64,000 nt of DNA from Lepidodermella squamata. Taxonomy: Eukaryota; Gastrotricha. Below, in pieces: positions 33,318 to 45,900 of the stretch; positions within the stretch are counted from its first letter, which is position 1; the number at the start of each line of letters is the position of its first letter. The stretch is from the NCBI GenBank assembly GCA_047495785.1, contig JBLDXI010000020.1, positions 2,480,001 through 2,544,000 of the forward strand, in the 5' to 3' direction. Position numbers and translations under genes: made by a program. The notes under the pieces were generated by a model. It ran no database searches. It was given only the letters and a program-made list of their open reading frames with translations, and was not told where the DNA came from.

Positions 33318-36300
33318 TGTGTCCTATACGCACAAACAAGAAATCGGATCGATGTAAAATTATTAAGGTGGAGTCAATTGCTACCTATGATAGTATATCC
33401 TGACGCCCGTAGGGGCCGGAACCTACACTGCTGTTATTAGCCGGGTTCTTAAAAGATTCCAACGAACGCGCGAGACTCAAGAGCAGTGGCGGCGCGCTTT
33501 GACTCACACCGCGATATATCGCCCGCGGGTTCGCGCAAATCGAACAGACGTCAATTATAAGTGAGCGCGTGCGCGTTTTTATGATCCTAAATAGGTCATC
33601 TCATCATTCTCATTGCGCGCACTTTGCAACCGGTGCGGCTCACATGACATATGGCTCGAGTTGATTTGAAAAATCCTCAACAATGCGATGACATTTTTTG
33701 CAATAAAACCTGTCACTTTATTTACTATAAGCAGCTTACCTAGAACGTTGCTGCGCGAAAGGTCAGCTATCATCGTGGGTTATTTTTGATCAACGAAAAA
33801 AAACGTGAGGATATATAAGTGATGAATAATGAGACTTGAAGATACCTTATAGCTATATGATTTCTGTTATATATTTATTTTATTGCAATGATTGCGGGCG
33901 TTTCTCGCGGCTGTGAACAATTTTTTCACGGCCAGTTTAAAGGCCGATGTAATAATTCGAGGAAGGATGAGCGCAAATCTAACACGAGCAGTCAAACACG
34001 CTGTAAAATTTTGCCGCGCGACTGATAACCGAGTAACAAAACGCGGACTTACCTTGCTAGATGAGTCGATGTGATGTCAGGAAATGCGAATTACTGTATC
34101 TGCCAAGCTCGACTGGTTGGTTGGGTTTGTGATCTGGCCTATTATTTCGGGCCGGCTGATTCCTGCTTTTACTTGCGAAAGCAGACGGCACGAAGCAAAT
34201 GACGCGTTGACGGGGAAAAAAGGAGAGGCTGATATCTCCTTTTTATATAGAAATTTCACGGTTAAAAAGAAAGATGCCTTTTACTAGATGCGTTATTAGT
34301 ATAATAGCCGCGCCGTAACGACGTTTTTTACTTGGCCAACGATGTGTGGATGAATTTACAAATGAAGAGCGCACTGCGCCGTGATTGCGCACAGGCTGGC
34401 GCGACGCGCTGCGCGCCGACCAATCAGCGTGCGAGGCGCCGCGCACAGCCGACCAATCAGAGCGCGCGCACTAAAAGTCAGACGGCGCGGTCGTAAATCT
34501 CACGCAGGTAGTATAACACAGACACCTTCTTTGACCCACCGCTTCGCTGTGTTGCCGACGACACATATTTGTCAAGAAAAAATTGCCGCCAACGAAACGA
34601 CAAAGTTAATAAATTAATTCTCAGTTTTTACGAGGGCGTCAGGGAAAAATGACATTTTCAACTCAATTTTTCACGTAAATTGTGACTGGCATCAGTCGAT
34701 TCAGCAGATTGCGGCGAGTCGAGTGGTATGTGTGGGTAATAACGCATTTATTAACCCCAAAATTCGAATTTTCAATTCCATGGACTCACGAACTGCGCGT
34801 TTTTTTATTACTACAGCAAGTATTTTTTATTTCATCGGCAGACAGGTGTTAGTCGTAGTTATGACGCTGAAATATGTGGGGATTGATTTTTATTGTTCCG
34901 ATGGTGAAGTTATAGATGGAGTCGCTGATATCGAGTTGATGTAACTTTTGCAACCGACGACGATGACGCCGAGTTTGACATGTCGCGACACGCGCGACCC
35001 TTCAGCTGCTATATACGGGTGCGTTTTGGGTTTGGCGCAGTAGACATGTTGTACCTATCTCGGCCATCGTCGCTTACTCATCATCTTCATTATTATTATT
35101 ATTATCAAATGCGAGTGTAATAGTAGTATAATGTATACAGATGGGCCGGCGATTTCACGCCGAGTTGGCGCTTTCATAATGTGCGCAGCCGAGCGCGCCT
35201 AATGGCAGAAGGCGTCTGCATGTCATGTTTAGGCTGCTTCACCCCTACTGTCTCTCCCTACTGCTGTTGCTGCTTCTTGAAACCGCCTATTTTTCCGAAT
35301 TTCATGTGTCCTTTTATTACATACATAGCATCGTAGTGATGATGATGACGATGATGGCGACAAAACAGCGTAGTCGGTGTGGACGCGGCGTCGTGCCTCG
35401 TGCACGAAAGCGCTGCGAACGCACCTGCCCATCCCTAGCCGTGGTCAGACAAACCTATAGGACAGGTGAAATGCTGCTGATGAATCCCGAAATGTTGGCT
35501 GTCACGAAAGGCGGCCATTTATCAAGTCACTTCTCAGGATGGCATCCCGCAGCGCGCGCCAAAACGCATAATCACCGCAATTATCCACGGTAATTATGGG
35601 GTTAATGACATTGGAAATGTGCGCTTTCGAACATTCGAAGAGCGTGAAAGGAAAAGAAAACGTCAAAATCTGGCTAGTCAAATTTGAAATAAATTCTGCG
35701 TGCAATTAAATCCTAAACATAATCGCGTGAATTATTCCGCTGTATTTTGTTAGCTGCACCAGAAAACTGGCCAATGGTTTCAGGTTTCAACCTAACAGGC
35801 GTAAAAGGACCGAAAGCATAAAGTGCAGGGTCGGTAGATGATAAATCTTGAAATTACTCAAAAATGAGAAATATGGAAAACACCATTGCGACCTCTTTTT
35901 CTTGAAAAAAGGTTATACTTCCATGGCTTTTTATCAGCATCAGTAACACAATGACAAAATCGAGTCAAACGCAATTTATCTAACAATAGGTAAATGCGAT
36001 TTCTTACTGTTAAATGAACTTTCGCATCCAAAAATGTCATCCAACAACATAGAATTTGACTGAAGTCACCCGACTGAATTGACCATAAAGTCAAAATTTT
36101 GCCAACCGCCTAAATTTCACTAGCTCACTATATAATGCCTTGGAAACTAAGTAATGGGCATTGCTGAAATCGATTATTCCCTGTATATCCGAAACGTATA
36201 TCTGAATAATCCGAAGCTTCGTAATTTCCGAAGAAGCCGCTTTCCAAGTACTCATAGGTATTTCTCAGTCTTGAAGTAAAATTTCCTTCGAGATAAGTTT

Positions 36301-36929
36301 CATGTCGGGTAATTTTTAGTCGAATATTTCGGATATAAACAGTCTCATCCGGCATCACCATGAATTTTCTAGACTATAGGTCAATGCCCCGATTTCGAAT
36401 GGGGATGGCAGCCGGTATCATTAGAAGTTGTCTGCAGAAAATGGCAAACGGTGGCAGCCCAATTGTCACTGGATGATCTGCGAATTTCGAATGGTCTACT
36501 ACAATTCTAATCTGCGGAGCAATCTTTTTCGTAGTGTTCTATCGCGCTAAAAATAGGAATCGATTCAAATTCCCGAGGGCATGAGTTATATTAAAAGTTG
36601 TATTATCTTTCTTTTCAAACAATATCGAGTAGTATTCCATATCCCCAACGCATCCTCTGCTGCTTGCGAAATATTTCGTAGTGCGTCAAAGCTATTTCAA
36701 AAAACATCTGAAGGTAACTTAACATTTAACTGTTAACATTTTCAGTTTATTTCTATTTTTTGTCTGGATCACCAAGACAAGTGTACATAGTAAAACACGT
36801 TTATGAGCTATAAATAAAAGGCACAAAATCATACGCGTAAATCTGGTGTAAAATATTGGTATCTCCTCAAATCACAGATATAATAAATTATCACTGTTTT
36901 AAGCGTCTTCGATTTTTTTTTCTCGTAGT
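33318..36929. other. 3.6-kb upstream region of PAX6
   Basis: Between the PAX6 start and the DNAH2 stop. The PAX6-proximal part (33.3-35.6 kb) is GC-richer, with CGCG-rich blocks and trinucleotide runs, while 35.7-36.9 kb is AT-rich. No protein-coding gene is recognised. It may contain promoters, untranslated first exons or enhancers of PAX6. Confidence 0.5.
36746..36751 (-). terminator. candidate poly(A) signal for DNAH2
   Basis: TTTATT on the plus strand (AATAAA on the minus) about 180 bases past the dynein stop codon. Confidence 0.35.
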
Positions 36930-39900
36930 TTATGAATCCAAGCTCATGAGCAAAGCAGTACCGCGTTTCACCCAGTGATCAGCCGGGCGCTCGCCCGATT
37001 TCAAATCAACCGCCACGACGTAGGACGCGCGACCATTGCGGCCCGCCCTGTTCGGGAAGTAGTAGCACGGGCACGAGTACACGCCTTTCGTAGCCTTTTT
37101 GCGATTTTCGACCGGCTTGAAGTTGATGACAGGCATCGGGCACACGAGCTGCATTGGCGCTGCTTCAATCAGCGTCGATGCTTTGCGCTCCCAACCAGCG
37201 CCTTGCAGGTACAAGCCCCTAACCAGCACTCCGTCCTATTGAAAAATGGAGGGAAAAATCCATTAATTCAACAATAAAAATGGTAAAATTAAATTACAAC
37301 AAATAATGTGCATAAAATTAACGAAATTAGAGCGAGTGCAATTTTCATCTATTTAGTACAAGTTTCCGAGGTGCCCATTCGTCGGGTAAAATTGTAATTT
37401 TGCGATACAGGCTACTATTTAATTTCAACTACAAAACTTTACTTTTCCAATCTCCTGAAGTTCGTAAAATCGTGATAAAAAAATCCGCAATTATTAGTGA
37501 ACATTATTCTCAGAATAATTCACAGGTAGTATAGCGATAGTTGGCACACTTCTAAAAGAATACTACGACAAATGCTTTGACGTGATCGCGCAAAATCTTG
37601 GTTTTTTTCCAGCGGCACTACGAATACACCAAAACAACATCTATTACGACGTTTTTTTTTACCCTTTTGCTTTTCTCCAATTCTTCCTGTCAAGCAAAAT
37701 CGAGGATAGCAAAATTAACGAATAAATCGATATAAATTAACGAATATAATTGCAAATTAAACTAAAATGATAGGGATGTTTCAAACGAATTCGAGGGTCA
37801 ATGACAGACTAAGTTTCAAACGAGACGCTTTACCTGCTGTTGTTGAAGCTTTTTAGCCTCCGCCCGTTTAACGGCAGACGGCGATTTACCCTGCGTACTT
37901 TCAACTACTTCCTCCTGCTGTTTTCAAGGCATTAATGTGAGAAATATGTTAACAAAGCGTTAAATGTGATCACAAAAAGAATTAAGACTGAAAATTTAAC
38001 AATATTCACCTTTGGAATCGGTATAGCATTCAGATCGTCCGTTGTTTGAACCGTAAATTCCCAACTCAGAGTATCGATGGAAATCTGAAAAGAAAAAAAA
38101 CCAAGTTTTCCCAGTCAATGATTTTTTTTAATAATTTACGCCGTGGAGACGGGCAGATGACTGGAGCACAGCTGTCAAGAAGCCAGTCGGGAATGTGAAG
38201 GCCGAAATCCAGAAGAACTTCGGGGGTCGCGCTGTTCCGGCCCAAGTTGCGAAAAACTCGACGCGCTGAACTAAATCGCGAACCCAAGATGCAAGAGGCT
38301 TCATCGATGGATAAGCAGTTTCCCACACGGGTGGTACACGGCCGTCGTACATGCACTGGAATACCGTTTCCAACTCACTGGACATCACCACAAGACCTGA
38401 AATAACCAAAAATTATATGAAAAATGTGGTAAACTTTTTTAGTGCAATTTTTCTCCCTTCGTGAAAAATCACCTTATTACATAAACATATTTTTTATTCA
38501 ATTCGAGCTGGAAACGTTAAGGAAATACCATTGGACTAGTTTTCGGTTGATAAAAACCGAAAACGGGGTTCCGAAACCTTGCCATCATTTTCCGCTTGGT
38601 TATTGGTGAAGTGCAAGGGCCTCAAATTAAAAAAAACTCGAAAATCGACCTAAACCTAAGCCTAACATTAACCATGAACCCTAACCCCAACCCTAACCCT
38701 AACCCTAACCCTAACCCTAACCCTAACCATAACCCTAACCCTAATCCTAACATCGACTCCCAACCCTGGCCTCAACTACTAATCATCGCTTTGCTGGAAG
38801 ACATAATTTTATGGAAAAATATGTACGAACGGTTAAATTTCATAGCTAAATATGTATGAAAGAACACTCTTTGATTTTTTAAATACCTTGAATGCCCTTA
38901 TCTAGATCGATCAAAGCTTTCCGCATCAGACGCAGAAGATTGTTGTAGCGCTCGATTTCTTGAAGGAGGACGACGTTAAGTGGAGATGGGTCATTTGATA
39001 GCAATTTAAGCGTCTGTTCGTAGTCGATATCGCCGGGTAGTTGTTTGAAAATGGTCTGCGACAAATCTCGAACTTTATCCTCTCGACTTTGCCCCTCGCC
39101 TCCGCCAGTCCCACCGCCCGTCTGCGGTTGAAGCGACAGCAGGGTCTCGAACAGCATTCGAGATTCCTGAATTTGCGACGCGATATCAGCGTTAGGATGC
39201 TGGCCGAACGCCTCGGGGTGGTCAGTTTGCGGTAACATGCTGATGTACTCCTTGTAGGAGGCCAACGGGCCGTCACGTGGGATGTAGTAGTAGGGCAGCG
39301 ATGACAGTTTGTAGAACTGTTCTTTAACGCAGGCATCGCAGTAGTAATCGTTGATGTAGGTCATCAGCAAACGCCTGTCCCAATCATCAGTCACGTGACC
39401 TCCGTAATTGATGTTCGCGATCAGGTACTTCAACGCATCCCACGCCGTTTCTTCGTACTCGTCCAGGTAGATGCTGAGCAGGGTTTCCGAGACGAGGAAA
39501 TCGGCGTCGTTGAACTCGTAAACGATATTCCAGCCGAGGTTCAAAAACTTTTTCCTCTCCAGCAGCACAGAGTGGAAGTAGCAGAGGGAGAAGAGCAATT
39601 TTCGATACTTGTCCGGCTTGCGGCACTTCGCGAACATTGGCTCTGAGATCAAGTTGTAAAGACGTTTCATATTCGCCTTCAAACCCTTCGGCGGCTCGGT
39701 TGTGATTTTGATTGAAGATTGCAAGATTGCGATGGGGAATTCGGGGTGAGGGGCGGAGCTTAGCCACAACCGGAAATCAGGGTGAGGCTGGGCTGATTTG
39801 CCCTGCAATTGATCGATAATTTTGTCGAGCTGAGGCATCCAGCTCAGCGATAGATGGCAATTAGCTAAGAACACCCAGTGGCCGCGTTCTAGACCATCTT

Positions 39901-42900
39901 TGATGTACCGTGTGGCGGTTGGCGCCTGGCCCTGACCGAGCGACAGAGAATGAAAACGTTCGAACATGCCGCAGGTTTCGGCCAATTGAATCAAGGCGCT
40001 AGTTGGGTCAACACCAGGTGACAGCACGAAAATAAGCGGCGTTCGAGACGTAGAATCGTCCAAAATCGATCGCTAAAATTAAAAAAATTAAACCTAGAAA
40101 ATTCCTCCTTAAGAAAAATTTACCATGTCCAAAATAGGAGGCTCAACGTATTTCGAGCCCAGATTGTTGACAATGAAGGCGGTTACACAGAATGAGACGC
40201 GATCAGGTCGCAGCGATCGAACAATCAACATTTTTTGCAATTCATTCGCCGCGTTGTCCCATTCGCCTGGCAGCGATGCTTTTTCCGGCTCAGCGGCCGT
40301 GAACCATTGATTCCAATCGCGGGTATGCTGCTCGAATGACGCGATGATTCCGTGGAAATTCGGCAACTTTTCCAGCTCGGAAATGTTGTCCCAAGCGGCC
40401 TCGGGTAGCCAGGACGAGCAGGGATTATCGAGTTGGTTCTCCTTATCCAACACAATACCGCCGCGGAGGAAGAAATTGTACTCTTCCATGTTAAGTTTCC
40501 CGGCATTTTCTTGAATTCTCGCGCACATATGAAACGAGAATAGCAGCTTATGGCGTTCGAAAAGAGCTCGGCACGTGAATCGATAAACTGCGAACGTGTG
40601 ATGGTCGTTCAAATTAACGATTCTCTCCTCAAGTCTCGGGCTTCGTTTGCTCTTCTTGATACTCATCCTGAAGAGATCAACGTAAGAATCGAGCGAGAAC
40701 TGGTACATCGGATCGATTTGGCCCATGTCGTTGAGTACGAAGAACAAAATCGAGGCACGAGTCGCCGAAGACCGGTAACCCTCGCGGGCAGCGTCGATTT
40801 TCGTCTCCGTCTGCTCGGCGGTCGCGAGTTGTTCCGAAACCTCCTGTGAGGTCTGTTTCGAAGTCTGCAGGGTGTTCACGAGGGTTACATCGTCTAGCAA
40901 CGAGCCCTTTGTTTCGTTGAGAAGCCGCAAAATCTCGTCTTCCAACTCGACCAACTTCTTCTTGCCAGCAGCGATTGACGTGACTAGCGTATCTTTCTGC
41001 TGTTCCAACTCAGGCCGCTCCTCGCCGACTACGATACCGAGTAACTGAGCCTCAAGGCCCTGTTCCTTGATCGCAAAGTTGACAATGGTAGTTTTGGCTG
41101 CGACCTCAGGCGCGTAATGCGGATTGCTCAACTTTGTCGTGATATAAAACCTGAAATTCTGGTTATACTCAATTTCGTTATCGCCGATTTTGATCATCGG
41201 AACACCGCCGATTTTCACTATGGCCTTATTCAGGATCGGGTCAAGTGATGGGTCGAGTTTTTCCTTCACGTTCTGCAGCAATATGGCTTTACCCATGCGA
41301 ACAGCCATCTTAATGCGTTCGAGGTAGTCATTCATCTGCAAATCGATGATCATTTTGTCGTCCAGTTGCTCCATGTTTTTGATCCAACGCATTGCCTGGC
41401 CCTGCGGATCGACCATTAACGGCCAGCGACGGCCTTGAGTGACAATAATACCATTTTCGGTACTAAAAATAAAAAGTCAAGAATTATTCTCATTTTTAAA
41501 TTGAAAAATGAATCATGAATTTTTTTAAAATCTCAAAGTTCAACACAATTTTTATTTAAAAATTTATTTAAAAAATAAGATTTAAAAACATTTTTTTTAA
41601 TTCAAATTGTTAAATTTAAAATTCGAAATAAATTTCAACAAATTTGAATAATAGGTTTTTAAATCTTAAAATTGTTAAAATTTAAGAGACTCACCTGAAT
41701 TCGTCACTTGGCAACTTTTGAATGTTCCACTCTCGAACAAGGGTAGGTTTGACCATGAAAGTCGTAAGATCAAACGTAGCACTGCATGGTAGGCCGAGCT
41801 TTCGAATCTCGACAAGCCAGATTTTCTGCAACATTTCCTCTCGGTATTCCGACAAAAACGGGCCCATATACGACAGGAAACCCGCAGATAGAAGGCAATC
41901 GCCGGGTAAATAGCCCATTTGTTCTTCCAAATCAGCCACAGTGGCAACCCATCGTTGGTATTCCGATGATAGACCATCGACCAATTTGCTAGCTCGATCT
42001 AACATCATTTCCGTGTACTCCGACTTTTTGCGTAATTCCTCCTTTTGAGCCAATTTTTCCTCGTATTGCTTTTTCAGTTCAGCCATCCGGTTTTCGACCT
42101 CGCGCAGCTTGGCGTAAGCCTCGGCCAATGCGTCCTGCTTCTCTTTCAACGCAGACATGGCCTGGTTGAGGCGCTGGCGTTTCGGCTCGACGACACGGTA
42201 AATGCGACCGTACATTTCCATAGCGCGTACCCAAAGACACAGCGATCGAGCGGCATTAGACACCTTACCGACGATTTCAGGGTCGAAGTCCTTCTGGGCC
42301 ACGTACTGCCCGATTTTCTTGAGAACACGGTCTGAAATGTTGTCTTTCGGGAAATTTACGAGCTGTTTAATGAAATTAGGCTCGCTGAGTTGACGCTTAG
42401 CTTCAGCCCATGTCGGTTCGCCGTTACGCAACACCATCACAGCTTCCATGACCTGATTTGAAATGAGAAAAAATTTGGTAATAAAAAGTAAAAAAGGGTG
42501 AAAAATTTCCGCGACAATGGGATAATGGCATTTCATCATTAGCCGACCGCAGTCGAAATTTCGATTTTCGAATTTTTTAAATTCTTAAAATTTTCAAATT
42601 TTCAAATTTTGAATTCTCTGATTTTTAAATTTTTAAATTTCAAATTTTCGAATTTTTGAAAAACCTGAGAAATTATAAATTTCATGTAGAAACTAACCTT
42701 TTCGACAAGAGGAGGCGGTTTCGCATACGATTTAATTTCAGTTAAATCGTTCTTGTTCAGCGAATTCAAGGCATCCATAGCAGCTTCGAGAGCCGGCATC
42801 GCCTCTGCGAGATCAGACTGAGCCAAATCGGCCAACTGCTTGCATTTGTACTCTTCCTCGCCGATTTTCTCGCTCTTCTGCTGCACAGCCTTTTGCTGCT

Positions 42901-45900
42901 CGTCAGCCTCACGCTTTTGCTGAACCAACACAACCAAGTACTCCTCGCACATTTTCTGAAACTGAGCCACCTTCTGCTTGTCCTGCTCGAGTTCAACACT
43001 CATCTTCGACACTTTATCACGCGTCTCCTCAATTTTACCGAGACCGTTTTTCAACTTATTCGCAGCTTCTGACAGCTCTTTCCGTTTCGCGTACAGCAAA
43101 TCTTTGTAGCCAATTACGAGTTCGAGGTAATTGGTGGGCGTTACGTAATTTTGCCGTTTCAACTGCGCAAACATTTTGCGCGACATTTCGCCTACGCTCG
43201 AGTGCATAAGCGCGAACATTTTCGCAATATTCGGCTTCAGCCGCTCTTCATCCTCATCTCGCATTTCGATGGTCTGAACGTACTTATCCGCGACTTCAAG
43301 CAACGCCTCGGTCGGCCATTCCGTGAATAAATCAATAGTCGTGCAATTTACAAAGGCTGGGTATTGACGAATTCGGTTCCTGAACGCCTCGCCGACTGGG
43401 CTCATCGCCAGCACGACGTGAAGGTTCGCCCGGATACGGTCGAGTAGATACGTAAACATCGCTAGAGGGTTATCTTCAATGTTGTCCTTCTTCGCGTCAT
43501 CGGCCAGCTGATTTTTCACATCCTCAAACTCGTCGGCCTTGTACAAATTCGGAACTTCGCCCGAGCTCAGGACGTTGTTGATGTCTTCAAGGAAGGCCTC
43601 TTCAACCACCTGCATGTCGGTGAAAAGGAACAGGGTCGGTTTGTTCTCGACACCGGCCAATAGGTACAACCGTTTGATGTCTTCGCGGAATTCTTGTTTC
43701 CGGTAATTTTTCGACACCTCGATCTGGAAGACATTGTAGTAGCAGATAAAGGCGGCAAGGCGGGTTAGACTTTGGCGGCCCGAACCTCCGATACCGATCA
43801 GCAACATGTTGCCTCGTGGTTGCCGAATTACTCGTACAATTCGAGCAACTGTGAAATTAAATAACAAATTTTAATAAATTTTAAATTTCGAAATTTTCGC
43901 TCAAAAATTAATAAATAATCTAAATTAATTAAAAATAAATAAAATTCATCCACTAACTTATTATTTATAAATTTCATGAATAAAATTTCAACTCACTGTG
44001 CTCAATCGCATCTTTGAACAAAACAAGATCCATTGCAACAATGTTCGGCGAATTGTTGTACTCATCCAACACGCCCTGCATGTGTTTCTTGAGCGCCGCT
44101 GGGTTTTCTAAATCTTCGTACAGCTCATCCGCATTCATGAAATCACCGAAAACCGGCGGAACGCGGTTCTGGCAAATGTTGTGGTACGTCAAATCGAACA
44201 TGATGCCTAGTTTTTCGCTCAAAATTCCAACAAAGGCCTCGCGATCCTTCTCGCCGACCAAACGGTCGCAGAACACGCGGAAGCACTCGTGAATCCAGAG
44301 ACGGACGAAAGCTGGTTTCGATTCTTGATACTTCTTACTAGCCCGAAGTAGACCTTGGAATACCTTCGAAATGTCTCGTAAATTGAACAAGTAGTGAATT
44401 TTCGTGGGTGTTGGCAAGAATTTCGACACAACGTTGTCGTACAACTCGATAGTCGCGTCTGTTACAATAGGCGCCAAATTTTTCACTTCATCCTCGAAAT
44501 CGTGGAGTTTCTGCGTAATCATCGAGCCGAAAATTCGCTTCAATTGCGACTCCTGCGGGAAGGTCATGTTGATTAAATTGAACCGGCTCTGAAGTCGCTG
44601 AGAAATCTCCTGGCGACCACCTCCGGGTGGGCCCATCGCTGCCATCAGCAACATGTCCTTGACCGAGACAACAGCCTGAGTTTTCCGGTTGTACCAAAAG
44701 CCGTAGTCGAGCCACATTCTGATCAACTCTAGCGGAGGTTGAGATCCGTACCGATCCTTGACCGGCATGTTCAAATCGTCGATGAGGGTCAACATTTTCT
44801 TACCACCGACCGGGACGAACACGCCCTTACCACGCTTTTCAGTTCGAGATTCAATAATGTCCTGAGTGTTGTTCGAAGTCGTTTGCGCGGACATATTGAC
44901 GATGAGAACGGTGTACTTCTCCAGGTCGAGGCTGTTCACAACAGACTGAGCGACTGAAGTTTTACCCGTACCAACAATACCGACCATCATAACAGGGTAC
45001 GCACGGGAGATTAGGGTGGATACTAGGTAGTTGTATCGAACTGTGTCAACAGTTGGCACGATAATTTTGAAAAATGGAACGTTCGGGTTGTATTGCCAGG
45101 GTGTTTTCAGCTTTTCGTCCCAATGCAGCCAGCCGTGAGTTTTCGGGTCGACGAAATACTCGTAAACTGCGTCCTTATTCGGGAAGGAGGATTCGATCTC
45201 GCGGAGGTATAGATCAATCTTCTTGCGGCCTTCTTCATTAACCGCAGCTAGAACTGACCAAATCAAGCAGAATAAGAACCAGTTTTCGACAGTTCGCTGG
45301 AAATTGTCACTATCAGCCGGGTCGACGCCGTTTTCAATTGTCATGTAGCACTCAAGTAGTCGGCACAGCGAGATGACGCCGTTTAACTCAGGGATCGGAA
45401 CCAACTCCTGGCAATTCAGGCGTTTGAATTCCAGCATTCGAGGCAGCCATTTGTCGAAAAGCCGCTTCAGCTCCTCGACCAACACGACCTGCCCTTCAGC
45501 TGTCCGCCGTTTAAGCCACGACTCGACGTAGGGCTGCCAGCCAAGGTCGACGTAGTCGTTGAAGACCATGCCGCAACGTGAGACGGTAGCAGGTGAAGCG
45601 ACGGCCAAATCGCCGACTTCGAATAGCAGGGAAACCTGTTCAGGCATACCGATACGCTCACCGTTGACTAGGGTCAAGATTTTGTTGTCGTCCATGACTG
45701 AGTTCATGTTTTCAATCCAAACAGCGTCAACAGGACCGTCGAACAAAATCCACTTCTCCTCGGATGTAGCAGCTAAAAATTAATACAAAAATTAATAATA
45801 TATCAAAAAAACGAAATTAAATAAGGTAATATGGATATTAAAAAATTATAATTGCTTCAGGAAATTAGTGCCATTGTGCTTATCGAATTTCCAATCTCGA

